NCBI GenBank assembly: GCA_942493375.1
Contig: OW818698.1
Location: 5,270,001 to 5,334,000, forward strand
Direction of reading: 5' to 3'
From: G942493375 sp942493375
GTDB taxonomy: Bacteria > Armatimonadota > UBA5829
DNA: 64,000 nucleotides
Shown: piece after piece, positions 17,474 through 27,201 of the stretch
How the letters are laid out: the number at the start of each line of letters is the position of its first letter
Position numbering within the stretch: position 1 is the stretch's first letter
The notes under the pieces: model-generated
What the model was told of the DNA's origin: nothing
The model's input: only the letters and a program-made list of their open reading frames with translations
Database searches by the model: none
Position numbers and translations under genes: made by a program

Positions 17474-19339
17474 CTATGTTGTATATTCTTTCAGCAAATT
17501 CTCAAACACCGGTGTGCTGTCCTGCAGTCCTCCAACCCGGTTTCTGGCTGTCCACAATCTTCTGTGCTCTCCCAGAATCAACCGAATCTCCTCTGCCAGA
17601 GAGTTTCTTGCTTCTGATGTACTTATTGTTCCGCTAACATTTGCCAGTGCGCGGCGAACGGCGTGAATCTGCATCCTGGCTGAGTTTCTGTATTCATCTA
17701 TTATCAAAGCCCCGTCCGGTCTGTTCATCCGGGCACCTTTCAAACGGGCCTCTATCGACAGAATATTTTCCTCCACCATCTTCAGTGTCTTTTCATCTGC
17801 TTTAGTTAACACCGGATCACCTGCAGGAGTGTTGAGCAGACTCATAAACACCAGGTCCCACTGGGCAATTCCAACCAGAGGCTTATAGTCGACGCCGAAG
17901 TCCCAGATAATCGATCCCATCACTCCCGCTTCATCGAAGAAGACGTGCTTATTTAATGCAGGCAGAATATCCTTGCGTTCGTTCGATTTATACGCCCACG
18001 TCAGCGCAGCATTCTGAGCGTATCCGAAGAAGTCCGAAGCAGGATACTGGAAATTGCCCATATCCCCCCATTCGGTGTTCAAAACCCCGATAGCCCCATA
18101 TTGCAACCCGAGCCTTGCAGCATTGTGCTGGTTCTCAACACACGCATCATATCTCCCGGTCATTGAAGCCACAGTGTTTGTCGCAGGGCATGTATAGAAC
18201 TGAAGCCCGGATTCAGCAAGTCTGGCACAGTTTTCCTCTTTAGGATAATCAGCCTCATAACCCCATTCCAGAGCAATGATGTCCTTTGGGATATCCGGGA
18301 TCAGTTCCGGGTAATGATTTACTACATCCGCCCAGAAGTGCATCGTCTTTCCATGCTTTTGCGCCAGGTCCCGTATCTTCAGCAGGAATTCAAGATAGAC
18401 CTTTCCTTTCCCAAGTGTTTCGCACGCTTCTTTGCTCCTGCCCTGGCCAAGGTCAAATGTCTCATCACAACCGACATTCAGCTTGGTGCTTGTAAAGTGG
18501 GGCAGCAGTTCTCCATACCACTCATCAATCAGATCCAGTGCCTTTGGACTCGCCGGATCAAGTGACCAGGGCTCTGCTACATGTCTGCCAGGGCTCCAGG
18601 GGTCTTCAAATCCATCCGGACACATTGCGTAATCGTTATACTGCGGCAGCTTCAACCATCTGGTCATATGTCCGAATGAGTTCTGGTTAGGGACCAGCTC
18701 AACAAACCTTTCCCTGCAATAATCATCCAGCCTCAGAATATCCTCACCCGTTACAGGATCAGCCTGTGCCCACACATCACGGTGGTTGACATAGGCATAG
18801 GTGTGCTCCATATACAGCTCAAAATGGTTGATCTTCATCCCTGCCAGCATGTCTACAAGGCTGAACAGAGATTCCAGTGTAGGCACCTTGTCCCTGCTGA
18901 TATCCAGCATAACACCCCGGTTAGGGAAATCCGGCCAGTCCTCAATGTGCATCGCCGGAATGTTCCCGCAGACCTGCCTCAATATCTGCTTAAGTGTAAC
19001 TGCAGCATAGAAAGCCCCTGTAGGCGCAGATGCTGTAATACTAATACAAGTCGTACTGACATCCAGCACATACCCCTCAGCAGTGATCCCCTTGCTTCCA
19101 TCTAATTTAATGCTGATCCGGCAATTCTTATATTGCCCAGCTTTCCCTGCACGAATATCCATGTGGACATGCTGAGTATCACAAACGGTATCCCTGATGA
19201 TATCTGCAACAGGCAGCAGAGTCTGTCCACCGCCCTCGCAAACAATCACCCCATCACACCCAAACAAAAACTCCCCACTGCTTGACTCCATCTTCTGTGG
19301 TATCGGAAGCAGCACTAATTCTTTTATAGAAATGCTCAT
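17474..19339 (-). CDS. GH20 beta-N-acetylhexosaminidase
   Basis: A 621-residue enzyme of normal two-domain layout. Residues 1-130 form the GH20b alpha/beta domain ending in AAVTLKQIL, and the catalytic barrel starts at DWPDFPNRGVMLDISRDKVP. Asp292-Glu293 in LNVGCDETFDLG are the catalytic pair for substrate-assisted hydrolysis of terminal GlcNAc or GalNAc. HFWADVV, ALEWGYE and LNTEWGDMG supply substrate-pocket residues. There is no signal peptide, so it probably acts on imported oligosaccharides. AGGAG precedes the ATG. It is divergent from the GH94 phosphorylase gene, with an inverted repeat between them. Confidence 0.93.
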   Translation of the reverse strand: MSISIKELVLLPIPQKMESSSGEFLFGCDGVIVCEGGGQTLLPVADIIRDTVCDTQHVHMDIRAGKAGQYKNCRISIKLDGSKGITAEGYVLDVSTTCISITASAPTGAFYAAVTLKQILRQVCGNIPAMHIEDWPDFPNRGVMLDISRDKVPTLESLFSLVDMLAGMKINHFELYMEHTYAYVNHRDVWAQADPVTGEDILRLDDYCRERFVELVPNQNSFGHMTRWLKLPQYNDYAMCPDGFEDPWSPGRHVAEPWSLDPASPKALDLIDEWYGELLPHFTSTKLNVGCDETFDLGQGRSKEACETLGKGKVYLEFLLKIRDLAQKHGKTMHFWADVVNHYPELIPDIPKDIIALEWGYEADYPKEENCARLAESGLQFYTCPATNTVASMTGRYDACVENQHNAARLGLQYGAIGVLNTEWGDMGNFQYPASDFFGYAQNAALTWAYKSNERKDILPALNKHVFFDEAGVMGSIIWDFGVDYKPLVGIAQWDLVFMSLLNTPAGDPVLTKADEKTLKMVEENILSIEARLKGARMNRPDGALIIDEYRNSARMQIHAVRRALANVSGTISTSEARNSLAEEIRLILGEHRRLWTARNRVGGLQDSTPVFENLLKEYTT

Positions 19340-19448
19340 TGGATTCTCCTATGAATTGGACTGTAAAATGTCTTGCAAAAATTGTAATTTAGTAACTCGA
19401 TGTAGTATTCACCATACGGCTATTATTCTTCCTGCATTTTGTGTATAT

Positions 19449-19516
19449 TGTCATTCTGAACGCAGTGAAGAATCTCGGTTTAGAACAGCAGATTCTTCAC
19501 CGCGTTCAGAATGACA
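19449..19516. repeat. Inverted pair of TGTCATTCTGAACGCAG repeats
   Basis: Two 27-bp arms (19449-19475 and 19490-19516) match at 26 of 27 positions and form a hairpin with a 14-base loop. The unit is the same one seen singly at 2757 and 3848. It lies between the divergent GH20 and GH94 genes. Confidence 0.8.
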
Positions 19517-19587
19517 GTGTGAAAGAAGGCATTTCCACTATGGATGACGAATAGCAGTGTAGTTCTATTTATCGTGAGGAAGTAAAA

Positions 19588-21885
19588 ATGAGTTTTAGCA
19601 CACAGAGCACTTATGGGCACTTTAATGAAACAGGGGACGAGTATATCATCACCCGGTTCGATACTCCGAAACCCTGGATGAATTATATATGGAATAGAAA
19701 TATCCATTCCGGAGTAGACCAGCGGGGTAGGGGAGAGACTATCTACCGCAACCTCTCCGGAGAGCGGACCAATATGATAAAGGACCGGATTGTCTATATC
19801 AAGGACCGCGATACTGGCCGTATATGGACAATTGGCTGGGATCCTATCCAGCTGGATTTCTCTCATTACACTTGCAGCCATGGACTCGGTTATACAAAGC
19901 TGGAGATGCTGGAGGACGGTTTACGGTCTACATTTACAGTGACAACGGCAGCGGATGATCCGATAGAACTCTGGCGCATAACTGTGACCAATGAAGGGGA
20001 CACTGTGCGCAGGGTAAGCGTTTATCCATACACAGAGTTCGATCTTGGAGGCTTTGATGTCTACGGAGGGCTGGAGAATAACGTCATCAGCAAGCTCTGG
20101 AAAGACAGCAATACCATGCTGGCAATCAATAACAGTCGTTCCAGACTAGGGACCAAAAACAACTGCTTCTTTGCTTGTGATGGTAACCCGGCAGGCTTTG
20201 AGACCAGTAAGATAAAGTTCCTCGGAGGCAGATATGGAAACCTTTCAAATCCGGCAGGTGTGTTGGCAGATAATATCGGATGCTTTGCCGGAGCAAATGA
20301 AGCCCAGGTAGGCGTTGCGCAATATGATTATGAACTTCAGCCTGGTCAGAAAGTTGAAATCCACGCTGCAATCGGTCCGTTTGAGAATGAAGACGAAATC
20401 GAACCGCTACGAGTGCGATCCCTTACTCCAGGATGTTTTGATGACTCCATTGCTGCCTGGAAAGTTAAAAATGCCTGCTTTGCAAACCTTCAACTTGATC
20501 TTAAAGATGAATACCTGAATCCGCTGCTCAATGACTGGACCAAGCACCAGTTATCGATGATGATGGACTGGTCCCGGGGATGGACTATGGGATTCCGGGA
20601 CACCCTCCAGGACGCACAGGCTTTCTGCTCTCTGGACAGTTCACGGGCAAAGACTGCAATAATTCTCGCGTGCAAACACCAGCTGAATGAGGGTATGGCG
20701 CTGCGCGGATATTGGCCTATCGATTCCAATCCATATGCAGACGGTGGAGTCTGGCTGGCGTATGCTGTTGTTGAATATATCAAAGAGACCGGTGATTTTG
20801 CGATCCTAGATGAGAGCGTGGACTACTACGACACCGGCAGCGCTACTGTCTGGGAGCATCTGAAGCAGGGACTGGACTGGATCTACAAAAATCCCGGCAA
20901 ACACGGACTTACCCGAATGCAGTTTGGAGACTGGAACGATTCCTTGAATATCGGTATCGGTGGAGAAGGGGAGAGTGTCTGGCTTTCGATTGCCCTGGTC
21001 GTCGCTGCCCGGCAGACTGCAGAACTGGCTGCTATAATTGGTGAGCAGGATACCAACGCCCACTACACCGAATTGGCCGACAAGCTGCAGACCATTATCG
21101 AACAGGAATGCTGGGATGGTGAATGGTACCTGCGCGGTTACACCGATGACGGCAGCAAAGTTGGTTCTCACGAATGTAAGGAGGGCATGATGTTCTCCGA
21201 GACGCAGGCCTGGTCGATAATGGCAGGTCTCACTCCGGAACGCTGGGATACTGTCGAAGATTCGATTCAGAAGCACCTGATGACAGACTATGGGATGATT
21301 GTCTGTACGCCTGCTTTCAAGACCTATGACAAGCGTTTCGGACGTATATCCACACTGCCTCCCGGTTGGGGAGAGAACGCCAGTTCCTACTGCCATGTCA
21401 GTGCATTCAAGGCTGTAGCCGATTGCGTGCGGGGAGATGGTGACGCTGCACTGGAAACCCTGACCAGGATCCTGGCAGTCAACCCCAAACACCCAATCGA
21501 ACTCTCAGGCGCTGAACCATACGGATTCACTAATATGTTTCGGGGCCCCGAAAATCCCTGGGCAGGACTCTCCCTGAGAAGCTGGTATACCGGCACAACC
21601 GGCTGGGTATTCCGATGCATAACCCAGTATATGCTTGGAGTCAAACCCACATACGAAGGACTCCTCATAGACCCGGTCCTCCCAAAATCCTGGGATTCAG
21701 TAAAGATGCACCGGATATTCAGAGGTTCAACCTACGACATCACAATCAGCACATCCAGCGAAGCAAAAGGCATCACTGTTGAGCTGGACGGTAAACCATT
21801 GGATGGAAACCTTATCCCCATAGACAAAAACAAGGGTCATCACAGTGTTGTAGTAGAGTGTGGTATACAGAAAACCAAATTGTGA
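19588..21885 (+). CDS. GH94 family glycoside phosphorylase (cellobiose/chitobiose type)
   Basis: A 765-residue protein with the GH94 layout: N-terminal beta-sandwich (residues 1-270), linker helices, (alpha/alpha)6 barrel and C-terminal beta domain. GFRDTLQDAQ (335-344) and FGDWNDSLN (446-454) are family signatures; the general acid Asp lies in the GDWND segment. IELSGAEPYGFTNMFRGP and GLSLRSWYTGTTGW near the end are also typical. Family enzymes split beta-linked disaccharides with phosphate, giving glucose- or GlcNAc-1-phosphate. Divergence from a hexosaminidase suggests N,N'-diacetylchitobiose as a candidate substrate, but cellobiose or others are possible. GAGGAAG precedes the ATG. Confidence 0.93.
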   Translation: MSFSTQSTYGHFNETGDEYIITRFDTPKPWMNYIWNRNIHSGVDQRGRGETIYRNLSGERTNMIKDRIVYIKDRDTGRIWTIGWDPIQLDFSHYTCSHGLGYTKLEMLEDGLRSTFTVTTAADDPIELWRITVTNEGDTVRRVSVYPYTEFDLGGFDVYGGLENNVISKLWKDSNTMLAINNSRSRLGTKNNCFFACDGNPAGFETSKIKFLGGRYGNLSNPAGVLADNIGCFAGANEAQVGVAQYDYELQPGQKVEIHAAIGPFENEDEIEPLRVRSLTPGCFDDSIAAWKVKNACFANLQLDLKDEYLNPLLNDWTKHQLSMMMDWSRGWTMGFRDTLQDAQAFCSLDSSRAKTAIILACKHQLNEGMALRGYWPIDSNPYADGGVWLAYAVVEYIKETGDFAILDESVDYYDTGSATVWEHLKQGLDWIYKNPGKHGLTRMQFGDWNDSLNIGIGGEGESVWLSIALVVAARQTAELAAIIGEQDTNAHYTELADKLQTIIEQECWDGEWYLRGYTDDGSKVGSHECKEGMMFSETQAWSIMAGLTPERWDTVEDSIQKHLMTDYGMIVCTPAFKTYDKRFGRISTLPPGWGENASSYCHVSAFKAVADCVRGDGDAALETLTRILAVNPKHPIELSGAEPYGFTNMFRGPENPWAGLSLRSWYTGTTGWVFRCITQYMLGVKPTYEGLLIDPVLPKSWDSVKMHRIFRGSTYDITISTSSEAKGITVELDGKPLDGNLIPIDKNKGHHSVVVECGIQKTKL

Positions 21886-22022
21886 TGCAGGCTTCCAGCC
21901 TGCCCTCGCTCGGGTGTGATTTGTAATCACACCCGAAACAGAATCACATCCCCGAAGAATATTTAGTATGGATCATCTTCAATGAACTCGGGAACTGCAG
22001 GCTGGAAGCCCGCACCACAATT
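21878..22022. repeat. Nested palindromes overlapping the GH94 stop codon
   Basis: The outer arms (21878-21903 and 21997-22022, 26 bp, TGATGCAGGCTTCCAGCCTG type) are inverted copies with two or three mismatches. Inside is a 12-bp stem hairpin at 21910-21936 (TCGGGTGTGATT, loop TGT). The left arm includes the TGA stop of the GH94 gene. Related arms occur at 31553 and hairpins at 40777 and 40887. Confidence 0.8.
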
Positions 22023-22037
22023 CAAGATTGCATCGTG

Positions 22038-23972
22038 CTACTTTGTCCGCACTTTGTATCCAACCACACTAAACGCCGGGGATTCGATTTTGAGCTCATT
22101 TCTGCTCTTAGTAGCAGGGATGAGCTTTTTTGTCAGGTAGTAATCAAAGGCCCAGCAGTCGAGTGAAGCAGACTGGAAAATATTGCGCTCTATTCTACCT
22201 GTGTTGAATTGAGCATCCTGTAAATGGATATCGAATACTCTTGGATTTGGAGTCCGATTGACTGCTGTTATATAGACAAAGCCTTTGTGGTTGCTGATGC
22301 AGACTCCATCAGAATTATAGATGATCTTGCCCTCTCGATGAGGCAGGACAACCGTATCAGCTGCTCCTTCCGGGAACCAGTGATATCGAGAGCCAACGGG
22401 GTTGTCCGGATAGTAATCTAGCCTGCAAAACCACATTTCAGCAGCACTATTCCGGACTAAATCGTGCTGGAATACCGAAACTCCATCTTTCATCATTTCA
22501 CATAAAGCTTCGGCATCTCCCAGCGCTCTTCCAGTGGAATGCTCGATCTCCTCCGGAGCAGAACCGGCATAGAAATTCCATTCTGTGACCGCAACTTTAC
22601 TGACATTAACCCCGGCATTCTGGAACCGTTTGGGACCGTTCATAAATCTTGGACGTATTGTGGGCCAACCCCTGACTATTGTATCGCTGATACGCTGAGG
22701 TGTATCCCAAAGCCTTGGCAGCCACTTACCATCAATCCAGTCACCGATACCATACAGGTATAAGTGTTCACTTGAGTAATCGATTTTCCTTATTCCGGTT
22801 TTGAATAATTCACCAGGAAATGCATCTCCCCAGCTCTCATCGCTCCAGTCATAACCATCCCCGCAGACTGCGAACTTTGCATCTGTATCAACGTTACGGA
22901 TGCCACCAATAAACGCTGAACACAACTTCGCATAGGTAGCGGGTGTGTAATAACAATAGTCCTCGTTCCCGATTTCCCAGGTTACATCTATCCCGATACG
23001 CTTTGCCAACCTGGCCAGATCCATTGCACTCTCTACAGCCTGATCAATATAATTCCCGGAGTAGTTATCAGGTGTTCTCCCATAGAACGTTGAGTCCATC
23101 GCGATTGTCTTATAAACCTTGTCTGTCTTGGAATCGTACCAGTAGCCGGGGTTGATTTCATACCAGGCAGTCAGTCCCGCCGTCTTGCAGAACTTAAAAT
23201 AGTCCTCTGCACTTGCCCATCCGAACGCAGGATTATTGAGCCCATAAGAGGCTGTTAACCCATAATATAAAGGGTCCTGGCTGACCTTCTTGAAAGCTGC
23301 AATGGCTGCCTTTGTGTCAGGATACCCATATGTCATAGTCCCGCCAGGAAAGCGCAGGGAGTTCGCATGACACTCCTTGAATCTGCGAATAAACTCTTCC
23401 CGGGTGCCTTTTTTTGTCATTCCGTCAGTAATCCCATGCTCAAACCAGTTGCACATAAACCCCATAACATCCGCAGATGCACTGGTATCTTTTCCCAGTG
23501 TAACCTTGATGCTGCTGGACTCCGGGTTAGTTGGTGAGGATAAAGGCGTTCGTCCAAACAGCTTAACCTCGTTCCACTTCACACCTGAGCCTGACCAGTT
23601 GATGATTATCCCGCGTGTATTGCTGAATGGGATACGCAGGTAGTACCAGTCACTTCCAGATTGAATAGCAATCTCCCTGGCCATAACACCATCACATTTG
23701 ATCGTTATACTACATTTTTCATTTGCAGTGACATGGACAGCTACACCAATCAACAAGTCTTTGCTTTCCCGGTTGATTACATATATACCTTTATCAATAG
23801 TTATCCCGGTGTCTACTCTTGAATCAAACAATACTGAGTCGGTTGTAATACCTGGTCCAATAATACTGGCAATTGGTAATGTGGATCCGGTTAAAGCGGC
23901 AGCATATGCCGAATGATTCACAAAGCAAATGATCGTGATTATACCGATGAATATACAAACGAAATATTTCAT
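22038..23972 (-). CDS. Exported alpha-L-arabinofuranosidase-like protein (GH51-type)
   Basis: The ATG at 23972 is chosen because it follows a GGAG site and opens a clear signal peptide (MKYFVCIFIGIITIICFVNHSAYAA), giving 644 residues. A beta-rich domain (residues 25-150) may bind carbohydrate. The barrel carries LRFPGGTMTYGY, then TWEIGNED with Glu337 as the likely acid/base and VAVTEWNFY with Glu464 as the likely nucleophile, as in clan GH-A and in GH51 arabinofuranosidases. A beta sandwich closes the protein. It is convergent with GH94, which implies separate control. Arabinofuranosidase is the best family guess; other GH-A activities are possible. Confidence 0.75.
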   Translation of the reverse strand: MKYFVCIFIGIITIICFVNHSAYAAALTGSTLPIASIIGPGITTDSVLFDSRVDTGITIDKGIYVINRESKDLLIGVAVHVTANEKCSITIKCDGVMAREIAIQSGSDWYYLRIPFSNTRGIIINWSGSGVKWNEVKLFGRTPLSSPTNPESSSIKVTLGKDTSASADVMGFMCNWFEHGITDGMTKKGTREEFIRRFKECHANSLRFPGGTMTYGYPDTKAAIAAFKKVSQDPLYYGLTASYGLNNPAFGWASAEDYFKFCKTAGLTAWYEINPGYWYDSKTDKVYKTIAMDSTFYGRTPDNYSGNYIDQAVESAMDLARLAKRIGIDVTWEIGNEDYCYYTPATYAKLCSAFIGGIRNVDTDAKFAVCGDGYDWSDESWGDAFPGELFKTGIRKIDYSSEHLYLYGIGDWIDGKWLPRLWDTPQRISDTIVRGWPTIRPRFMNGPKRFQNAGVNVSKVAVTEWNFYAGSAPEEIEHSTGRALGDAEALCEMMKDGVSVFQHDLVRNSAAEMWFCRLDYYPDNPVGSRYHWFPEGAADTVVLPHREGKIIYNSDGVCISNHKGFVYITAVNRTPNPRVFDIHLQDAQFNTGRIERNIFQSASLDCWAFDYYLTKKLIPATKSRNELKIESPAFSVVGYKVRTK

Positions 23973-24300
23973 TGCCAGTCTCCGTGCCAACATTCAATGC
24001 GAGAGGATGTACAAAGTATGCCTGCCAGTTTTTATGGTGTCAAGTGATTTCTACGGAATGGCAGGGCGAACGCATCTTGTTCTATCTACAGTTCAGTTTT
24101 CCAAGTAGAACGGATGTGACATGCTCTAAATATTGCGTGTTATGCGCATTTTGCAGTTCTCTTTTCTGAAAATCTGCGTAAATCAGCGAAATCTGCGGAT
24201 AATCATTTTTGATGCGTTCGCTCTATACTGAATGGTTTCTTGACTTCCTTTACCTGTCATCGTAACATAGCCTTGATACCTGTTTTAATGGTGAGATATC
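23973..24300. other. Intergenic gap with a dispersed repeat
   Basis: Divergent region between the arabinofuranosidase-like gene and the amidohydrolase. The only recognisable content is an AATCTGCGTAAATCAGCG-type unit at about 24169-24204, a sequence often dispersed in bacterial genomes. No gene or RNA is evident. Confidence 0.5.
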
Positions 24301-25578
24301 TTGAGCAAGCATTATGACAAAATATACGAATATCTACTGCAGATACCGGTTATAGATACACATGAGCATCTGTGGGATGAGGAATACAGGATACAGAATC
24401 CGGGTGACTGGACAACTCTGTTTTATCACTACAGCGAAACAGTCCTGAAAAGTGCCGGAATGACGGATATTGAATCCGGAATTCTATACTCACCTGACAG
24501 CACCCACGCTGACAAATGGTCCATCTTTTCCCGTTACTATCCTCTGGTTTCAAATACTGCTTATATTAAGATCGCCCAGATTGCCATTCGAGATTTATAT
24601 GGAATTGAGAGCATAACATCAGAATCTATGGAAGAGCTCTCAAAGCGAATGAAGTCAACAATCAAACCTGGTTTTCACAGGTGGGTGCTGCGTGAGAAAG
24701 CAGGGATAGATTACTGTGCAGTAAACTGTTTTGACAGGGATCAGCACGATAACAGGTATCCACTGCGCAACTGGGGAGACACACAGCTCCTAAAGCCCGA
24801 TCTGTTCGTTGACGTATTTTTATATCCAACTGGTAAAGCACTCATCGAGCGCGAGACCGGCATTGATGTATCTGCACTTGATGGTTGGATATCAGCAATG
24901 GGTTGGTATTTTGAAAAATATGCTGATCAATGCTGCAGTGTAAAGATAGCACTCGCATACAGCGGTTCGTTAGATTTCCATTCTGGAGTTTCCAGGCAAG
25001 ACGCCGAAAGAATATATACTAAGCATTTGGAATCGCCATTGAATTATATTGAAGCCCGTCCGCTGGTCGATTATTTGTTCTTTCAAGTGCTTCGTAGAGC
25101 AGCTGAATATAATATCCCGCTCAAATTCCACACTGGTATCTATTCCGGTGCTCCGGATATTGATCCTATCAGACGTAATGTTGCTGATTTAGTAAGTCTC
25201 GCCCGTTCTCATCCAGAATTGAAATTCATCGTTATGCATATTGCCTATCCATTCCAGAATGAATTAATCCTTGCAACCAAACAACTCAGGAATCTATATG
25301 CTGATATGTGCTGGTCCTGGGCTGTCGATCCGGAGGCATCAGCTATATTCCTTAAACAGGCGCTATGCACCGTTCCCATCAATAAGATAATGGGGTTCGG
25401 TGGTGATTATGCGTTCGTGGAGAACACATATGGTCACCTTGTACTTGCCAGGCAAGGTATCGCCCGAGTATTAACAGACCTGACAGATAGTGGCTATTTC
25501 ACGCTTGATGAAGCCTGCATTATGGGTAGATTCCTGCTTAGAGAATCAGCAGAGAGGCTTTATAATCGCAATTCGTAA
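24301..25578 (+). CDS. Amidohydrolase family protein (metal-dependent TIM barrel)
   Basis: A 425-residue protein with a TTG start and a GGTGAG site upstream. The N-terminal DTHEHLW motif (residues 19-25) gives the His-x-His metal pair. PLKFHTGI, KFIVMHIAYPF and MGFGGDYAF supply the later His and Asp ligands, all in the order expected for amidohydrolase superfamily barrels (PF04909 type). Members hydrolyse lactones, amides or decarboxylate acids, and some relatives are uronate isomerases. The next gene starts directly after the stop codon, so the two are probably cotranscribed. The substrate cannot be named; the neighbourhood suggests a sugar acid or lactone. Confidence 0.8.
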   Translation: MSKHYDKIYEYLLQIPVIDTHEHLWDEEYRIQNPGDWTTLFYHYSETVLKSAGMTDIESGILYSPDSTHADKWSIFSRYYPLVSNTAYIKIAQIAIRDLYGIESITSESMEELSKRMKSTIKPGFHRWVLREKAGIDYCAVNCFDRDQHDNRYPLRNWGDTQLLKPDLFVDVFLYPTGKALIERETGIDVSALDGWISAMGWYFEKYADQCCSVKIALAYSGSLDFHSGVSRQDAERIYTKHLESPLNYIEARPLVDYLFFQVLRRAAEYNIPLKFHTGIYSGAPDIDPIRRNVADLVSLARSHPELKFIVMHIAYPFQNELILATKQLRNLYADMCWSWAVDPEASAIFLKQALCTVPINKIMGFGGDYAFVENTYGHLVLARQGIARVLTDLTDSGYFTLDEACIMGRFLLRESAERLYNRNS

Positions 25579-27078
25579 ATGGAGATAGATTATTTGTGGC
25601 GTTCATACATATTATTAGCAATTCTATTGGCGGTAATCTTTATGGCAGGTAAAGCGCAGGCTGATTCTATTACAGTCTGCCAGTGCAACATCTTCGATGG
25701 GGGCAGGTGGACCGGTCAGAATAAGAAGGCTGTTACCTATGATACCGTCAAACGCTTTGCCCAGTTTGTAGCATCTGTAAATCCCCCCGGTTCAAAATTC
25801 CCTCCTATCGCTGTCATAGGCATGCAGGAAGTTTTGAGCGAAACTGATTGTGAACAGATCAAGAAAAGCCTTAAAACATATACAAAGATAGACTGGAATG
25901 GTATCCGCACAGCCCAGGGAATCAGCAATCGCAGCGGAATAGCTATCTTCTGGAGACCGGATTTAGTGGAGCACGTTCCTGAGTGGTATCTGGGCACGAC
26001 TACGCTGGGGCAACTCGACAACGGTTACGTAATCAACTTTGTAGGACGCCTGTTCCGTAAAGTCGGTACCGACAGTGCTTTTGGTTTCTTTACAGGAAAA
26101 CTGGTCTGGGAGGATGCTGTCCAAAACGGCATCAAAGTAACAGATGAACAGCGCAGCCAGCAGGCAATTCACTTAAAGAACTGGATAAAAGATGGAGAAC
26201 CTGATTCACCAGGCATGTCTGGTTTTCCTGGCACTGGTCGAGTGATTACCACCGATATGAACGCCAATCTTAATACATCGACATGGAAAGAGATGAATCT
26301 TGATTATACCGATCCAGGCAAGCAGTGCACTCACAACTCATGCCTCGGAACCTCTGCTCTGGACCTGTTTGGCAAGCGGTTGGACTATATCTGGTGGAGT
26401 TATGATTCATCCGGCAAGCGCCCGGGGGGATTTCTATACGGTCCAACACGCAGTGATCACTTTGGTAGCGATCACAGAGCACTCTATGCAACCATAGAAC
26501 TCCACCCGGTCGATTTGACTCCTCCTATAGTAACAATAACCTCTCCATTAAATGCGACAGTTGTAAATGGTATTGTCCGAATCTCGATAGTAGGCTTCGA
26601 TGCATCCGGTATACAAGAGGCACAGATAAGCATCAATGGAAATATAACCTGGACAGGCCAAACGGCACCGTTTGATTATGATTGGGACACTACGAGTCTG
26701 CCAACCGGATATTACACCGTCACAGCAACTGCAATAGATGCCTCTACAAACAAGTTGAAAGGCAATTCTCAGCCTACTGTTGTCTGGGTCGGAGCACCAA
26801 ACACTTATCCAACAATCGCTGATGCAAAGCAGAGAGCCGATGGAGATTTGGTGTTCTTGTCAGAGAAGACAGTTACGGAATCTACTGATAAGTATTTCTA
26901 CATCTCAGAACCGGACAACTCCGAAAAGATCAGAGTCACTTACTCGACAATCCCGGCAGTCGGAGCAAAAGTAAATGTAGTAGGCAGGATTAAGACAGAC
27001 AACGGAGAGCAAGAGATAGCAGCAAGCGAGGTTGTGGAACTAACACAGCAAGCCGTTCCGGAGACGACATTGCCTTGA
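25579..27078 (+). CDS. Secreted endonuclease/exonuclease/phosphatase-fold protein with Ig-like and OB-like domains
   Basis: A 499-residue exported protein. The ATG abuts the previous stop; a TTG at 25594, nine bases after GGAG, is an alternative start giving a cleaner signal peptide (WRSYILLAILLAVIFMAGKAQA). Residues 30-310 have the EEP/DNase I-like fold: MQEV (metal Glu), TTDMNAN (Asp-Asn), RLDYIWW and SDHFGSDHRA with the catalytic His. Residues 315-400 form an Ig-like bacterial domain. The last 90 residues look like an OB-fold (VNVVGRIKTDNGEQEIAA). It could be an extracellular nuclease or phosphodiesterase. Its pairing with an amidohydrolase is unexplained. Confidence 0.8.
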   Translation: MEIDYLWRSYILLAILLAVIFMAGKAQADSITVCQCNIFDGGRWTGQNKKAVTYDTVKRFAQFVASVNPPGSKFPPIAVIGMQEVLSETDCEQIKKSLKTYTKIDWNGIRTAQGISNRSGIAIFWRPDLVEHVPEWYLGTTTLGQLDNGYVINFVGRLFRKVGTDSAFGFFTGKLVWEDAVQNGIKVTDEQRSQQAIHLKNWIKDGEPDSPGMSGFPGTGRVITTDMNANLNTSTWKEMNLDYTDPGKQCTHNSCLGTSALDLFGKRLDYIWWSYDSSGKRPGGFLYGPTRSDHFGSDHRALYATIELHPVDLTPPIVTITSPLNATVVNGIVRISIVGFDASGIQEAQISINGNITWTGQTAPFDYDWDTTSLPTGYYTVTATAIDASTNKLKGNSQPTVVWVGAPNTYPTIADAKQRADGDLVFLSEKTVTESTDKYFYISEPDNSEKIRVTYSTIPAVGAKVNVVGRIKTDNGEQEIAASEVVELTQQAVPETTLP

Positions 27079-27107
27079 TCTGTTTTCTACCTGCGTAACA
27101 AATTCAT

Positions 27108-27190
27108 TGTCATCCTGAGGAACGAAGGATCTGCTTTTTAATTAGCAAACGTGTAGGAAAAGCAGATCCTTCACTGCGTTCAGGATGACA
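27108..27190. repeat. Long imperfect hairpin of TGTCATCCTGAGG type
   Basis: Arms of about 31 bp (27108-27138 and 27158-27190) are complementary apart from a small insertion. The unit is related to the TGTCATTCTGAAC repeats elsewhere, and half a copy is seen near 41313-41326. It lies between the convergent secreted protein and carB and may double as a transcription barrier. Confidence 0.75.
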
Positions 27191-27201
27191 TAGCCCTAGA
27201 G

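Noticed and set aside
20806..21492. A 228-codon open frame on the minus strand
   Set aside because: It is antisense to the conserved barrel of the GH94 gene and has no ribosome binding site or family motif.
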